The notes under the pieces were generated by a model that worked only from the letters and a program-made list of their open reading frames with translations, did no database searches and was not told where the DNA came from. The position numbers were made by a program, and so were the translations under genes. A stretch of 41,401 nt of DNA from Zooshikella harenae (GTDB lineage: Bacteria; Pseudomonadota; Gammaproteobacteria; Pseudomonadales; Zooshikellaceae): positions 81,164-122,564 of the forward strand of contig NZ_JAGSOY010000008.1 of the NCBI RefSeq assembly GCF_018837975.1, given 5' to 3'. Below are positions 18,721 to 30,577 of this stretch, in pieces. The stretch's first letter is position 1. Each line of letters begins with the position of its first letter.

Positions 18721-20061
18721 CTAAATTGACGCAGCCTGTTGTACGACCCCAGCTAACTCTTCAGCTAACTGAGAAACCAATTGTTCATTTTCACCTTCAA
18801 CCATGACACGTATTACAGGCTCAGTTCCAGAAGGACGTAATAATACACGACCTTTGTCAGCTAAGCTGTTTTCGGCATGAGCTACGGCCTGTTGAACAGC
18901 AGCATTATTAGAAATATTCAGCTGCTGTTTCATTTTGACATTGATCATGATTTGTGGATATTTTTGAACACCCTGCTTTAACTCGTATAAATTCTGCTCG
19001 GCACAAAACATCGCTTTCAGCACTTGTAATGCTGAAACAATCCCATCACCTGTCGTGGTTACATGGCGACAAATAATATGCCCGGAAGACTCTCCACCAA
19101 GACACCAATTATTTGAAGTAAGTTGCTCATTCACATAGCGATCACCAACTTTTGCTCTAATAAAAGGGATTGAAGCAGCCTCAAGCGCTTTTTCTACCCC
19201 TAAGTTGGTCATCAGAGTGCCTACAACACCACCTTGCAACGCCTTATGCAACTGCTGATGTCGTGCAATAATATAAAGTAGCTCATCTCCATCAACTACA
19301 CAGCCTGTGTGGTCTACCATTAGCACGCGATCACCATCACCATCAAAGGCAATGCCAAGATCAGCTTGTTGGTCCATTACAGCTTGCTGCAAAGAGCCTA
19401 GAGAGGTTGAACCTACATTTTTATTAATATTCATGCCATTAGGTGAAACCCCAATAGCAATCACCTCCGCACCTAATTCCCTGAATACAGCAGGTCCAAC
19501 ATGGTAAGTTGCACCATTGGCAGCATCAACGACAATTTTGAGCCCTTTTAAACTGACACTACCATTAACTGTACTTTTACAATATTCAATATAGCGACCT
19601 GCCGCATCATTAATGCGAGTTACCTTACCAATTGCATCAGAACCGACAACGCTCATATCTTGATCTAGCATTTGCTCAATCTGAAGCTCAATGTCATCAT
19701 CAAGTTTTAGTCCTTTTCCAGAAAAGAACTTAATACCATTGTCCTGATAAGGGTTGTGTGAAGCACTAATTACAATTCCAGCTTGCGCTCGAAAAGTTCT
19801 GGTAAGATAGGCTACAGCAGGTGTAGGCATAGGACCTAGCAAGTCAACATTGACGCCAGCAGCAGAAAGCCCAGCTTCTAAGGCAGACTCAAACATATAT
19901 CCCGAAATTCGGGTGTCTTTGCCAATTATTATTTTGCTTTGCTGTTTCCCTGCAAATACTCGACCTGCAGCCCACCCAAGCTTAAGCATAAAATCTGGTG
20001 TTATTGGAAACTCACCAACTGTTCCACGTATACCATCAGTACCAAAGAACTTTTTTTCCAT
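18721..20061 (-). CDS. glmM: Phosphoglucosamine mutase
   Basis: Converts glucosamine-6-phosphate to glucosamine-1-phosphate for UDP-GlcNAc, hence peptidoglycan and LPS. 446 residues (E. coli 445). It starts [15 protein letters not shown]. The phosphoserine loop SASHNP is near residue 101, the Mg-binding loop is DGDGDR, the sugar-binding loop is GGESSGH, and the C-terminal phosphate-binding [12 protein letters not shown] is present. It lies 49 bp after folP. Confidence 0.98.
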   Translation of the reverse strand: MEKKFFGTDGIRGTVGEFPITPDFMLKLGWAAGRVFAGKQQSKIIIGKDTRISGYMFESALEAGLSAAGVNVDLLGPMPTPAVAYLTRTFRAQAGIVISASHNPYQDNGIKFFSGKGLKLDDDIELQIEQMLDQDMSVVGSDAIGKVTRINDAAGRYIEYCKSTVNGSVSLKGLKIVVDAANGATYHVGPAVFRELGAEVIAIGVSPNGMNINKNVGSTSLGSLQQAVMDQQADLGIAFDGDGDRVLMVDHTGCVVDGDELLYIIARHQQLHKALQGGVVGTLMTNLGVEKALEAASIPFIRAKVGDRYVNEQLTSNNWCLGGESSGHIICRHVTTTGDGIVSALQVLKAMFCAEQNLYELKQGVQKYPQIMINVKMKQQLNISNNAAVQQAVAHAENSLADKGRVLLRPSGTEPVIRVMVEGENEQLVSQLAEELAGVVQQAASI

Positions 20062-20110
20062 ACTTAAATTGCCTCCAACAACCGCCCTTATTTACCTCAA
20101 AGCTGAACTG

Positions 20111-20950
20111 TTAATCCTGTATTGCATTTAGCATACGAATCACATCAACAGTCTCTGCTACATCATGTACTCGCACAATATGAGCCCCATGCAGTACCGA
20201 CCAAGCAGCTAAGGCGAGACTACCATATAGCCTTTCTGATATTGGTTTACCTAGCACATCACCAATCATGCGCTTTCGTGATAAACCAACAAGCAAGGGC
20301 AATTCAAGCAGCTGTAACTTATTCAAATGTTTAAGTAGCAGCAAATTATGATCTAGCGTTTTACTAAAACCAAAACCAGGGTCTACCAGCAAACGCTGCT
20401 TCTTAATGCCATGACCAATACATGCATCTACTCGTTGCTGTAGATAAGCTATTACTTCATCAACAACATCATCGTATTTGGCAAGCTGCTGCATAGTAGC
20501 AGGCTCACCAAGCATGTGCATTAGACAAATAGGAATAGTTAGATCTGCAGCAACTGTTAGGGCATTGTCTCTATTTAATGCCCTAACATCGTTAATCAAC
20601 CCTGCACCTAACTGTGCTGCCTCAAACATCACTTCAGGTGTACTCGTATCCACTGAAACAACAATATCAAAACGCTGTTTTAGTGCAGATAAAACAGGTA
20701 ACACTCTATCCAACTCAGCTTGCACAGTTACAGGATCAGCACCTGGGCGAGTGGATTCACCACCAATATCGATGATTGCAGCACCAGCACAAATCATTCT
20801 TTCTACATGCTGAAGCGCCTTATCCAGATTGCAATACTGACCACCATCTGAAAATGAGTCAGGCGTTACATTCAAAATACCCATCACCTGTGGTGTAGAT
20901 AAGTCTAATACTTTATCACCACAGTTCAGCATCAAAGTAGATGTTGTCAT
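20111..20950 (-). CDS. folP: Dihydropteroate synthase
   Basis: Condenses p-aminobenzoate with the pterin pyrophosphate in folate synthesis; target of sulfonamides. 279 residues, TIM barrel. Signature motifs: MGILNVTPDSFSDGG, GGESTRPGA, DPGFGFSKT, and GLSRKRMIG near the C-terminus. All the usual catalytic segments are intact. Classic position between ftsH and glmM. Confidence 0.98.
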   Translation of the reverse strand: MTTSTLMLNCGDKVLDLSTPQVMGILNVTPDSFSDGGQYCNLDKALQHVERMICAGAAIIDIGGESTRPGADPVTVQAELDRVLPVLSALKQRFDIVVSVDTSTPEVMFEAAQLGAGLINDVRALNRDNALTVAADLTIPICLMHMLGEPATMQQLAKYDDVVDEVIAYLQQRVDACIGHGIKKQRLLVDPGFGFSKTLDHNLLLLKHLNKLQLLELPLLVGLSRKRMIGDVLGKPISERLYGSLALAAWSVLHGAHIVRVHDVAETVDVIRMLNAIQD

Positions 20951-21003
20951 AACCGAAGAGCAAGAAACTTAATTAGGGCAGGTTAACAAAATGCAAGGTG
21001 AGC

Positions 21004-22971
21004 TTAATGCTCACCTGCAGGTCCTCCAATAGAGGGTTTTTTAGATGCTTCTTTTGAATCAGAAGTACTACTTTCTTTGCTATCACTAACACTGACATCT
21101 TCAACTTTGGCTCCCCCGTTTGTCCCATCTTCAGGCCAATCCGCGGGCGGCTTAGGTTTTTTGCCTGCCATAATGTCATTTAGCTGGTCAGCATCAATTG
21201 TTTCATACTCCATTAACGCATCTTTCATCAATTCCAGCTTATCTCTGTTTTCTTCAATAAGCCGTTTTGCTGTCAGATAACAAGTATCAATTATATGCTT
21301 AACTTCCCCATCAATTAATCGGGCAGTATCAGGACTCACATTCAAGTGATGCGCCCCTTGCGATTTGCCTAAGAAGACTTCACCATCTTCTTCACCATAA
21401 AGTAATGGACCAGCCTTTTCAGATAATCCCCATTTAGTAACCATATTCCTGGCCATTTGAGTCGCCTGTTGAATATCATTTTGGGCCCCTGTTGATACTC
21501 CATCAGCCCCATAAATCAATTCTTCAGCAATACGACCACCATAAGCAGAGGCAATACGCCCTAATAAATAGCGTTTACTGTAAGAAACTTTGTCTTCCTC
21601 AGGTAAATACATTGTGACACCAAGTGCACGACCACGAGGAATAATTGTTACTTTATAAACAGGATCATGCTCAGGCATTTTTAAGCCGACAATTGCGTGA
21701 CCAGCTTCGTGAAAAGCTGTCATTTCCTTGTCTTTTTCACTCATCACCATGGATTTACGCTCTGCACCCATCATGATTTTATCTTTGGCTTTATCAAATT
21801 CATCCATGCCTACAACACGACGGTTACCACGTGCAGCAAATAAAGCAGCCTCATTAACCAAGTTAGCTAAGTCAGCCCCAGAAAAGCCTGGTGTTCCTCG
21901 AGCAATAACGGCTGGCTTCACATCTTCAGAAATAGGCACTTTACGCATATGTACTTTAAGAATTTGTTCACGACCACGAATATCTGGCAGTGGCACAACA
22001 ACTTGACGGTCAAAACGTCCAGGACGCAGCAATGCAGGATCTAGTACATCTGGACGGTTAGTGGCAGCAATAACAATGACGCCCTCATTACCTTCAAACC
22101 CATCCATTTCCACCAAGAGCTGGTTCAGTGTTTGCTCTCGCTCATCATGACCACCACCAAGACCTGCGCCACGATGGCGACCTACTGCATCGATCTCGTC
22201 GATAAAAATAATGCAGGGAGACTGTTTCTTGGCCTGATCAAACATATCGCGAACCCGTGAAGCACCGACCCCCACAAACATTTCAACAAAGTCAGAACCG
22301 GAGATTGTGAAAAAGGGTACTCTCGCTTCACCTGCAATCGCCTTAGCCAACAACGTTTTACCTGTACCTGGAGGGCCAACCATCAGCACACCACGTGGGA
22401 TACGCCCACCTAAACGCTGGAATTTGCCAGGATCACGCAAAAATTCTACGAGCTCTTGCACATCGTCCTTTGCTTCTTCAACACCTGCAACATCTGCGAA
22501 TGTCGTTTTAATTTGGTCTTCACTGAGGAGTCTGGCTTTGCTTTTACCAAAGCTCATGGGACCACCACGGCCGCTGCCACCTCCTTGCATTTGCCGCATG
22601 AAAAACATGAAAACGGCGATAATGACAAGAATTGGGAAACTTGCTACCAGCAACTGAGTCCAGATGCTTTGCTTTTCAATAGGCTTAACTACGACCTCAA
22701 CTTGATTGCGCAACAAATCATCCATTAGTTTGTCATCGCGAACCGCCAGAGGAAGGTTAGTTTCAAATGTTTGATTATCAGTAAAGCGCCCATTGACTTT
22801 TGAGCCATCAATTTCAACTTTACTAACCTGTTTGTTTTCAATGTACGTGACAAAATCGGAATAACTAACTTCTTTGGTTGAAGATTGCATATTGCCAAAG
22901 TTTTTAAACACTGTTAGCAACACCAAAGCTATTATTAGCCACAACACCAGATTTTTTGCCATGTCATTCAA
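21004..22971 (-). CDS. ftsH: ATP-dependent zinc metalloprotease FtsH
   Basis: Membrane-anchored AAA+ protease that degrades misfolded membrane proteins and regulators such as sigma-32 and LpxC. It has two N-terminal TM segments (about residues 5-25 and 105-125) around a periplasmic domain. Walker A GPPGTGKT is near residue 197, the SRH region near RPGRFDRQ, and the zinc site HEAGH near residue 420. The C-terminal tail is Ser/Lys-rich. I chose a TTG start at 22971 because GAGG lies 7 bases upstream. The resulting LNDMAKNL... aligns with the N-terminus of E. coli FtsH (MSDMAKNL), whose start is, from memory, also TTG. The internal ATG at 22962 lacks a ribosome site. Confidence 0.96.
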   Translation of the reverse strand: MNDMAKNLVLWLIIALVLLTVFKNFGNMQSSTKEVSYSDFVTYIENKQVSKVEIDGSKVNGRFTDNQTFETNLPLAVRDDKLMDDLLRNQVEVVVKPIEKQSIWTQLLVASFPILVIIAVFMFFMRQMQGGGSGRGGPMSFGKSKARLLSEDQIKTTFADVAGVEEAKDDVQELVEFLRDPGKFQRLGGRIPRGVLMVGPPGTGKTLLAKAIAGEARVPFFTISGSDFVEMFVGVGASRVRDMFDQAKKQSPCIIFIDEIDAVGRHRGAGLGGGHDEREQTLNQLLVEMDGFEGNEGVIVIAATNRPDVLDPALLRPGRFDRQVVVPLPDIRGREQILKVHMRKVPISEDVKPAVIARGTPGFSGADLANLVNEAALFAARGNRRVVGMDEFDKAKDKIMMGAERKSMVMSEKDKEMTAFHEAGHAIVGLKMPEHDPVYKVTIIPRGRALGVTMYLPEEDKVSYSKRYLLGRIASAYGGRIAEELIYGADGVSTGAQNDIQQATQMARNMVTKWGLSEKAGPLLYGEEDGEVFLGKSQGAHHLNVSPDTARLIDGEVKHIIDTCYLTAKRLIEENRDKLELMKDALMEYETIDADQLNDIMAGKKPKPPADWPEDGTNGGAKVEDVSVSDSKESSTSDSKEASKKPSIGGPAGEH

Positions 22972-23170
22972 AGGGCTATCCTCTATAGAGTGAACAAAGT
23001 TGACAGTCACTCAGTCTGCCAGACCAGATTTCTAACCGGTAACCATACCAGCTTCATCACGTTATTGGAGAAGCGTTCAAGGAATAATCCATACGATACT
23101 ACAGATTATCTATTTGCAACAGTTTCTCATTTAAAGCTCATCGCAAGATTGACTACCACTCGTCTCTACC

Positions 23171-23791
23171 TCAACGCTTTAGACCACGGGCAAGCAGATA
23201 AACTTCACGGGATCTTGGCCTTGATGATGATGGTTTTCGGGTTTGTACCTGCTTAAAGTGCTGACGCAATACTTTAAGATAAGCATCAAAGCCTTCTCCT
23301 TGAAACACTTTCGTTAAAAAGCTCCCACCTGGTTTAAGCACCTGCTGTGCCAAATCAACAGCCAGTTCAGCCAAATACATCGCTTTGGGCTGATCAACAG
23401 CAAGCACCCCACTCATATTGGGGGCCATATCAGAAATTACAAGGTCTATTGGTGTATCACCAATAACAGCAAGAATTTCCTGCAGAACTTCATCTTCAGT
23501 AAAGTCACCTTGGATAAAATCAACACCAGCAACAGGGTCCATTGGCAAAATATCTGACGCTACAACTTTCCCTTGATCTCCAACCAGGCTAACAGCAACT
23601 TGTGACCAACCCCCAGGCGCTGCACCCAAGTCAACTACAGTCATTCCTGGCTGCAACAATTTATCTTTTTGTTGAATTTCCAGTAATTTATAACTTGCTC
23701 TGGAACGGTATCCATCCTGTTGAGATTTTTTTACATAGTGGTCAGAAAAATGTTCCTGCAGCCAGCGATGACTACTTTTCGACTTACCCAT
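23171..23791 (-). CDS. rlmE: 23S rRNA 2'-O-ribose U2552 methyltransferase RlmE (FtsJ/RrmJ)
   Basis: SAM-dependent methylation of U2552 in the ribosomal A-loop, completing 50S assembly. 206 residues from the ATG at 23791. Motifs: [14 protein letters not shown] start ([13 protein letters not shown]), [14 protein letters not shown] site [13 protein letters not shown], and [10 protein letters not shown] with the catalytic Lys/Asp set. The C-terminal [16 protein letters not shown] is also typical. It precedes ftsH, as in E. coli, where the pair is heat-shock induced. Confidence 0.97.
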   Translation of the reverse strand: MGKSKSSHRWLQEHFSDHYVKKSQQDGYRSRASYKLLEIQQKDKLLQPGMTVVDLGAAPGGWSQVAVSLVGDQGKVVASDILPMDPVAGVDFIQGDFTEDEVLQEILAVIGDTPIDLVISDMAPNMSGVLAVDQPKAMYLAELAVDLAQQVLKPGGSFLTKVFQGEGFDAYLKVLRQHFKQVQTRKPSSSRPRSREVYLLARGLKR

Positions 23792-23949
23792 AACGTACAA
23801 CTCTGTTATCTGGCTTACTAAAGCAAGCATTCATTGTTAGAAAAATAGCCTGTAAAATAGTTACCAAGCGTACTCATAGGCTAAAATTATTCCAACTCGG
23901 GTATTATTATCCGTGAGTATTTTATGTTTTCACAGTGGATTTATAAATA

Positions 23950-24255
23950 ATGTCGTTGTCTGCCAGTCAGAAAAAGCAATTTCGTGCCATTGGGCACAAC
24001 CTCAAACCTATTGTAACTGTAGCTGGAAAAGGCGTTTCCAGTAGCATTGTTGAAGAAACCTTAAGAGCACTCAATGATCACGAACTAATAAAAATCAAAT
24101 TTCAAGTCGGTGATCGAGAGGTTAAACAGCAGTTAATTCAAGTATTATGTAATGAGTGCCAAGCCGAACTGGTCCAAACAATTGGCAATATTGCTTTGAT
24201 TTATCGCCCAGCAGAAGAACCCAACCTGCATCTCTCAAATCTACATCGGCATTAA
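23950..24255 (+). CDS. yhbY: YhbY/CRS1-domain ribosome-assembly RNA-binding protein
   Basis: 101-residue protein with a single CRM domain, associated with pre-50S particles in E. coli. The family GxxG motif is GKGVSS, preceded by LKPIVTVAGKG. The ELIKIKFQVGDRE segment and IGNIALIYRP end are also typical. It is transcribed divergently from rlmE across a 158-bp spacer, the same layout as E. coli, and convergently with greA. Confidence 0.95.
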   Translation: MSLSASQKKQFRAIGHNLKPIVTVAGKGVSSSIVEETLRALNDHELIKIKFQVGDREVKQQLIQVLCNECQAELVQTIGNIALIYRPAEEPNLHLSNLHRH

Positions 24256-24286
24256 CGGCAGACTTTCCTTCTGACCGAATATAACA

Positions 24287-24316
24287 AACCCCTCTTCCAT
24301 AATAGGACGAGGGGTT
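24287..24316. terminator. Hairpin between convergent yhbY and greA
   Basis: AACCCCTC/GAGGGGTT 8-bp stem with a 14-nt loop. The flanks are only moderately T-rich, somewhat better in the minus direction. Plausible shared terminator for yhbY and the carAB-greA operon. Confidence 0.5.
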
Positions 24317-24355
24317 CACAGCTATACTCGCAACAACATTTGAATCTTATTATAC

Positions 24356-24832
24356 CTAGAGATGTTTAACTTCCTCTATTTCATACTCCACTTCACCATT
24401 TGGCGTCCTGACAAGCGCTACATCGCCCTCTTCCTTGCCAATCAGCGCACGAGCAATCGGCGAGTTTACAGATATTTTCCCATGTTTAATATCTGATTCA
24501 TCATCACCAACAATTTGGTACTCTGCTTCTTCGTCCGTATTTAAGTTAAGCAACTCAACTGTCACCCCAAAAATCACTTTACCTGTTTTAGTAATTTTTG
24601 TGACATCAATAACATGAGCAGATGAAAGCTTACTTTCTATCTCTTTAATACGGCCTTCTGTAAAACCTTGCTGCTCACGCGCTGCGTGATACTCAGCATT
24701 TTCCTTTAAATCTCCATGCTCTCGAGCCTCAGCTATTGCTTGAATAATCCGAGGACGCTCCACAGTCTTAAGGTGTTTAAGCTCTTCTCTAAGTGCTACC
24801 TCACCACTGACTGTCATTGGTATTCTATTCAT
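24356..24832 (-). CDS. greA: Transcription elongation factor GreA
   Basis: Rescues backtracked RNA polymerase by stimulating transcript cleavage. 158 residues. The N-terminal coiled coil carries the catalytic acidic tip ([16 protein letters not shown]), followed by the FKBP-like C-terminal domain ([14 protein letters not shown]). Its ATG overlaps the carB stop codon by 4 bp (ATGA), so it is translationally coupled to carB. The carA-carB-greA arrangement is known from Pseudomonas. Confidence 0.98.
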   Translation of the reverse strand: MNRIPMTVSGEVALREELKHLKTVERPRIIQAIAEAREHGDLKENAEYHAAREQQGFTEGRIKEIESKLSSAHVIDVTKITKTGKVIFGVTVELLNLNTDEEAEYQIVGDDESDIKHGKISVNSPIARALIGKEEGDVALVRTPNGEVEYEIEEVKHL

Positions 24833-27800
24833 CCAGTCACACCTTTATGTAAATCTTGTAAGCGTCTAACCGTTTTTTCTGGTCCAAAACGGATCGCTTC
24901 GGCAACTGCTTCAGCACCTGCAATTGTTGTCGCATTAGGAACTTTGTGCTGTAAAGCCGAGCCGCGAATAATATAAGAGTCAGCAATTGCCTGCCGCCCT
25001 TCCGTGGTATTGATCATCAAACTAATTTCGTCGTTTTTAATCATATCAACCAAGTGAGGACGCCCTTCACTGACTTTATTGACTTTAGTTACAGGAACAC
25101 CTGCCGCATTGAAGGCATGCGCTGTGCCTTCTGTCGCATAAAGCTCAAAGCCCAGTGAAATAAGCAACTTTCCAACATTCACTGCACGTGGTTTATCCTC
25201 ATCACGTACACTAATAATCACCTTCCCTGTATTAGGTAAATTAGTGGCAGCATGCCCCTTAGCAAAGGCTTCGGCAAAGCTATCACCTACCCCCATCACT
25301 TCACCTGTAGATTTCATCTCTGGCCCCAAAATAGGGTCAACCCCAGGAAATTTATTAAAGGGGAACACTGATTCTTTTACACACCAATAATTCGGAATAA
25401 CCTCAGAGGTAAATCCAACGTCTTCAAGTGACTGCCCTGCCATAACTTTGGCTGCTATTTTGGCCAGAGATTGGCCAATACACTTGGACACAAAAGGTAC
25501 TGTACGCGATGCACGAGGATTAACTTCGATAACAAAAACCCTGTCATCCTGCACTGCCAACTGAACATTTAACAAGCCAATAACTCCAAGTTCAAGTGCC
25601 ATACATGTCACTTGATCACGAATGGTTTGTTGTATTTCTTGGCTTAAGCTGTAAGGAGGCAGGGAACAAGCAGAATCGCCCGAATGGACACCAGCTTGCT
25701 CTATATGCTGCATGATAGCACCGATTACCACCATTTCGCCATCACAAACTGCATCCACATCAACCTCAATTGCACGGTTGAGGAATGAGTCCAATAACAC
25801 AGGACTTTCATTGGAAACCTGAACTGCTTCACGCATATAGCGTACTAATTCAGACTCTTGACTAACAATCTCCATCGCTCGTCCACCCAACACATAAGAG
25901 GGCCGGACAACAAGTGGATAACCAATTTCTTCCGCTTTTTTAACTGCTTCCTCACTACTTCTCGCTGTTGCATTTTCAGGCTGAAGCAACCCTAAACGCT
26001 GGATCATTTGTAGAAAACGCTCACGGTCTTCTGCTCGGTCAATAGCTTCTGGCGACGTACCAATAATAGGCACACCCGCAGCTTCTAACGATCTAGCAAG
26101 CTTAAGTGGTGTTTGGCCTCCATACTGAACAATCACCCCTTTTGGCTTTTCAATAGCCACAATTTCCAAGACATCTTCTAAGGTAACAGGCTCAAAATAG
26201 AGCCGATCTGACGTATCATAATCCGTTGATACCGTTTCCGGGTTACAGTTAACCATAATGGTTTCATAACCTTCTTCCCGCAATGCCAGAGCTGCATGCA
26301 CACAACAGTAGTCAAACTCTATACCCTGACCAATTCGGTTAGGACCTCCACCTAACACCATCATTTTTTCACGCTTTGTGGGTGCTGCCTCACACTCTTC
26401 ATCATACGTCGAGTACATATAAGCAGTACTTGTCGCAAACTCAGCCGCACAGGTATCCACTCGCTTATAAACTGGATGCACCCCCAGCTTTTGTCTGTAT
26501 TCTCGAACAGCTTTTTCGCTGACACTGAGCAACTTTGCTAAACAAGCATCAGAAAAGCCTTTACGCTTTAATTGCCAAAGAGCTTGCTTGCTGAGGCTGT
26601 TTAACCCTCCTCCCAACTTAACTTGCTGCTCTGCTTTTATAATGTCTTCAATATATGTCAAAAACCAAGGGTCTATATGGGTCAACTGATGTACTTCTTC
26701 TACCGTCATCGATGCTCTAAATGCATCCCCTACATACCATACGCGCTCAGCTCGGGGAGTAATTAACTCAACTTTCAACTGCTCCAAAGCACCATCCTGG
26801 TTTAAATTCAGCTTGGCTTCTAGACCTGTCACACCTACTTCCAAACCACGCAGTGCTTTTAAGAATGACTCCTGGAAATTACGACCAATCGCCATTACCT
26901 CTCCCACAGACTTCATCTGCGTTGTAAGGCGGCTATCTGCTTTTGGGAATTTTTCAAAGGCAAAACGCGGCACTTTAGTCACTACATAATCAATAGAAGG
27001 CTCAAACGAAGCAGGCGTAATGCCACCCGTTATTTCATTCTGTAATTCATCAAGGGTATAACCGACTGCTAACTTAGCTGCGACTTTTGCAATCGGGAAC
27101 CCCGTTGCTTTTGAGGCCAAAGCAGAAGAACGAGATACTCTAGGATTCATCTCAATCACTACCATTCGACCATTTTCAGGGTTCAGTGCAAACTGAACAT
27201 TTGAGCCCCCCGTCTCAACACCAATTTCTCGCAATACAGCAACAGATGCATTTCGCATCAGTTGATATTCTTTATCCGTTAATGTCTGTGCAGGTGCTAC
27301 AGTAATTGAGTCCCCAGTGTGAACACCCATCGGGTCAATATTTTCAATAGAACAAACAATAATGCAGTTGTCTTTCTTATCCCGCACAACCTCCATTTCA
27401 AATTCTTTCCAACCAATCAGTGACTCATCAATTAATAGTTCACGTGTTGGTGAAAGGTCTAAACCACGCTCACAGATTTCGACAAACTCTTCACGGTTGT
27501 AGGCAATCCCACCACCTGTTCCTCCCATCGTAAAAGAAGGGCGAATAATGCAAGGGAAGTCTACCTTGTCGAGTACTTGCAACGCTTCTTCCAGGGAGTG
27601 TGCAATACCAGACTTTGGTGTCTCCAGAGCAATCTCTTTCATGGCTATATCAAAACGCTGTCGATCCTCTGCTTTATCAATGGCATCATGATTAGCACCA
27701 ATCATCTCTACGCTATACTTTTCCAGAACGCCATGCTTATACAAATCCAGCGCACAGTTCAGTGCAGTCTGCCCGCCCATCGTAGGCAATAGGGCATCAG

Positions 27801-28047
27801 GTCTTTCTTTTTCTATAATCTTGGCAACGGTTTCCCAGCGAACAGGTTCAATATAAGTTGCATCAGCCATCACAGGATCCGTCATGATGGTCGCAGGATT
27901 GGAGTTCACGAGAATAACGCGGAACCCTTCTTCTCGAAGTGCTTTACACGCTTGCGCTCCAGAATAGTCAAACTCACAAGCCTGACCAATAACAATAGGG
28001 CCTGCACCGAGGATTAGAATACTTTTGATATCGTGACGTTTAGGCAT
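24829..28047 (-). CDS. carB: Carbamoyl-phosphate synthase large subunit
   Basis: Forms carbamoyl phosphate from bicarbonate, glutamine-derived ammonia and two ATP, feeding pyrimidine and arginine synthesis. 1072 residues (E. coli 1073). It has two homologous ATP-grasp halves ([17 protein letters not shown] and [16 protein letters not shown]) with an oligomerisation domain between. A C-terminal MGS-like allosteric domain (about 930-1072) binds UMP/ornithine in the family. It is 82 bp downstream of carA. The extra reading frame found between carA and carB in Pseudomonas aeruginosa is absent. Confidence 0.98.
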   Translation of the reverse strand: MPKRHDIKSILILGAGPIVIGQACEFDYSGAQACKALREEGFRVILVNSNPATIMTDPVMADATYIEPVRWETVAKIIEKERPDALLPTMGGQTALNCALDLYKHGVLEKYSVEMIGANHDAIDKAEDRQRFDIAMKEIALETPKSGIAHSLEEALQVLDKVDFPCIIRPSFTMGGTGGGIAYNREEFVEICERGLDLSPTRELLIDESLIGWKEFEMEVVRDKKDNCIIVCSIENIDPMGVHTGDSITVAPAQTLTDKEYQLMRNASVAVLREIGVETGGSNVQFALNPENGRMVVIEMNPRVSRSSALASKATGFPIAKVAAKLAVGYTLDELQNEITGGITPASFEPSIDYVVTKVPRFAFEKFPKADSRLTTQMKSVGEVMAIGRNFQESFLKALRGLEVGVTGLEAKLNLNQDGALEQLKVELITPRAERVWYVGDAFRASMTVEEVHQLTHIDPWFLTYIEDIIKAEQQVKLGGGLNSLSKQALWQLKRKGFSDACLAKLLSVSEKAVREYRQKLGVHPVYKRVDTCAAEFATSTAYMYSTYDEECEAAPTKREKMMVLGGGPNRIGQGIEFDYCCVHAALALREEGYETIMVNCNPETVSTDYDTSDRLYFEPVTLEDVLEIVAIEKPKGVIVQYGGQTPLKLARSLEAAGVPIIGTSPEAIDRAEDRERFLQMIQRLGLLQPENATARSSEEAVKKAEEIGYPLVVRPSYVLGGRAMEIVSQESELVRYMREAVQVSNESPVLLDSFLNRAIEVDVDAVCDGEMVVIGAIMQHIEQAGVHSGDSACSLPPYSLSQEIQQTIRDQVTCMALELGVIGLLNVQLAVQDDRVFVIEVNPRASRTVPFVSKCIGQSLAKIAAKVMAGQSLEDVGFTSEVIPNYWCVKESVFPFNKFPGVDPILGPEMKSTGEVMGVGDSFAEAFAKGHAATNLPNTGKVIISVRDEDKPRAVNVGKLLISLGFELYATEGTAHAFNAAGVPVTKVNKVSEGRPHLVDMIKNDEISLMINTTEGRQAIADSYIIRGSALQHKVPNATTIAGAEAVAEAIRFGPEKTVRRLQDLHKGVTG

Positions 28048-28129
28048 GGTTTTCTCTTCACTGACGGTAAATTTGTTACATCTATTGTGTGTTTACGTTT
28101 ATGCAGAGGCGATTTGCTGTAAGGGCTAA

Positions 28130-29260
28130 TCAGCGTCGAGATCGAATTAAATCGATAAAGAGATCAAAGAGGGGAGCTACATCGTGGGGGCCAGGGCTTG
28201 CTTCAGGGTGACCTTGGAAGCTAAAAGCAGGTTTATCCGTTAACCGAATACCCTGTAACGATTGATCAAAAAGTGACTTATGAGTGACTTCAACATTTTC
28301 AGGTAATGATGCTTTACTCACAGCAAAACCATGGTTCTGACTGGTAATCATCACTTTACTGGTATTAAGGTCTTGCACAGGATGATTGGCACCATGATGT
28401 CCAAACTTCATTTTCTCAGTTTTGGCACCTGAAGCTAAAGCTAATAATTGGTGACCTAAACAGATACCAAATAATGGCATATTAGCTTCAAGTAGTGCGC
28501 GAATAGATTCAATAGCATAAGCACAAGGTTCAGGGTCACCAGGACCATTTGAGAGGAATACTCCATCTGGCTGTATAGCTAACACTTCACTGGCAGGTGT
28601 CGTGGCAGGCACCACAGTAATACGGCAACCTCTATGGGCTAGCATCCTTAAAATATTATGCTTAACACCAAAGTCATAGGCTACCACATGATATGGCTTT
28701 TCATTGCTGGCTGAAAAATCATTGGATGATGGCTGCCATTCACCCTCGTTCCATTCATAGATTTTATCTGTAGTAACAACAGACGCTAAGTCCATTCCTT
28801 TTAATCCAGGGAATGATTCAGTTTGAGCAAAAGCCTCTGTTTCTGAGATTGACGTACCAGCCATAATACAGCCAGATAGCGCACCTTTTTCGCGAAGAAT
28901 ACGCGTCAATCGGCGTGTATCAATCTCAGCAATAGCGACAATTCCCTTTTCTTTTAAAAATTCAGATAACGATTGTTGGCTACGCCAATTACTCACAACA
29001 GGCGATAGCTCCCGAATAATTAACCCACTCGCCCATACTTGAGTAGACTCATTATCTTGTTGATTAATACCTGTGTTACCAATATGTGGATACGTTAAAG
29101 TGACAAGCTGACGAGCATAAGAAGGGTCTGTCAGGATTTCCTGATAACCTGTAATAGCAGTATTAAAAACCACTTCTCCTGCTGTTTGCCCATCAGCGCC
29201 GATCGACACCCCTGAGAAGATCGAACCATCTTCAAGGGCTAATATTGCTGGTGTTGACAA
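28130..29260 (-). CDS. carA: Carbamoyl-phosphate synthase small (glutaminase) subunit
   Basis: Glutamine amidotransferase subunit that delivers ammonia to CarB. 376 residues from a TTG at 29260 preceded by GGGAG six bases upstream, giving [15 protein letters not shown], which matches relatives. A GTG at 29275 has no good ribosome site. The nucleophile is in [14 protein letters not shown] (Cys near residue 264) and the His-Glu pair in [11 protein letters not shown]. It is preceded by a strong intrinsic terminator ending only about 40 nt before the TTG, implying attenuation control. Confidence 0.97.
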   Translation of the reverse strand: MSTPAILALEDGSIFSGVSIGADGQTAGEVVFNTAITGYQEILTDPSYARQLVTLTYPHIGNTGINQQDNESTQVWASGLIIRELSPVVSNWRSQQSLSEFLKEKGIVAIAEIDTRRLTRILREKGALSGCIMAGTSISETEAFAQTESFPGLKGMDLASVVTTDKIYEWNEGEWQPSSNDFSASNEKPYHVVAYDFGVKHNILRMLAHRGCRITVVPATTPASEVLAIQPDGVFLSNGPGDPEPCAYAIESIRALLEANMPLFGICLGHQLLALASGAKTEKMKFGHHGANHPVQDLNTSKVMITSQNHGFAVSKASLPENVEVTHKSLFDQSLQGIRLTDKPAFSFQGHPEASPGPHDVAPLFDLFIDLIRSRR

Positions 29261-29301
29261 AGCTAACTCCCTCACATTTTCTGATACATTTTTTCATAGG
29301 C

Positions 29302-29352
29302 AAAAAAAAAGCAAGATGCCTGCAGTTATTATCTGCTACATCTTGCTTTTTT
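29302..29352 (-). terminator. Strong intrinsic terminator in the carA leader (candidate attenuator)
   Basis: Minus-strand RNA: GCAAGATG (29339-29346) pairs perfectly with CATCTTGC (29311-29318). An inner GCAG/CTGC extends it, and nine consecutive U residues follow. It lies 137 nt after the dapB stop codon and about 40 nt before the carA start. This places it either as the dapB terminator or, if a promoter lies before it, as a carAB attenuator. Confidence 0.8.
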
Positions 29353-29367
29353 CTGATAGCCGGACAT
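29329..29367 (-). CDS. Possible 12-codon leader peptide overlapping the carA terminator
   Basis: An ATG at 29367 opens MSGYQKKARCSR, then two consecutive stop codons (TAA TAA). The reading frame runs across the 5' arm of the terminator stem and stops in its loop, the geometry that allows a ribosome to prevent hairpin formation. The last codons include two AGA arginine codons. An AAGGGG sequence lies 12 bases upstream, rather far for a ribosome site. Speculative; no homologue is known to me. Confidence 0.3.
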   Translation of the reverse strand: MSGYQKKARCSR

Positions 29368-29488
29368 TTGTAAACCAAACCCCTTTTCTTGGCACAAATT
29401 TAAGGAATTTTAAAATAAAATCTTGCCCGGCGTCTATTGGAAAATCGAGGTCGCTTACAAAAAATTACGTTGAGAACTAAATCTTGTA

Positions 29489-30340
<852 letters not shown>

Positions 30341-30404
30341 TTACTTTTAACATGCTACTTGAGGTTGAGTCACTTTATTACTTGTTATATTGAAAGCACT
30401 CTAG

Positions 30405-30508
30405 CCTACTGCCTCCAAACAGTATCAGCGAGCTGATAAAATTCAGTAGGTACATATAAATTTGGCCAGAAAACGATCAATATTTAATCATCTTCCAGCC
30501 AAATTTAT
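30405..30508. repeat. Two inverted-repeat structures in the dnaJ-dapB spacer
   Basis: First, a nested hairpin: CCTACTG (30405-30411) with CAGTAGG (30444-30450), enclosing TATCAGC-GA-GCTGATA (30423-30438). Second, an 11-bp perfect inverted repeat ATAAATTTGGC (30456-30466) / GCCAAATTTAT (30498-30508) around a 31-nt loop. Neither has a proper T-run, so they are not clear terminators. They could be 3'-UTR structures of dnaJ mRNA or protein sites for dapB. Confidence 0.45.
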
Positions 30509-30577
30509 CAGAATGTATTTTTAAATGTCTGCTTACACTATCTACATGCAATCTCAAAGCACAAAAGATAATTAACG

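Noticed and set aside
23075..23082. CTTGAAC as a sigma-32 -35 element before ftsH
   Set aside because: No CCCCAT-like -10 at the required distance, although ftsH is a heat-shock gene in E. coli.
29353..29488. ArgR operator before carA
   Set aside because: No convincing TNTGAAT-N4-ATTCANA match was found in the spacer.
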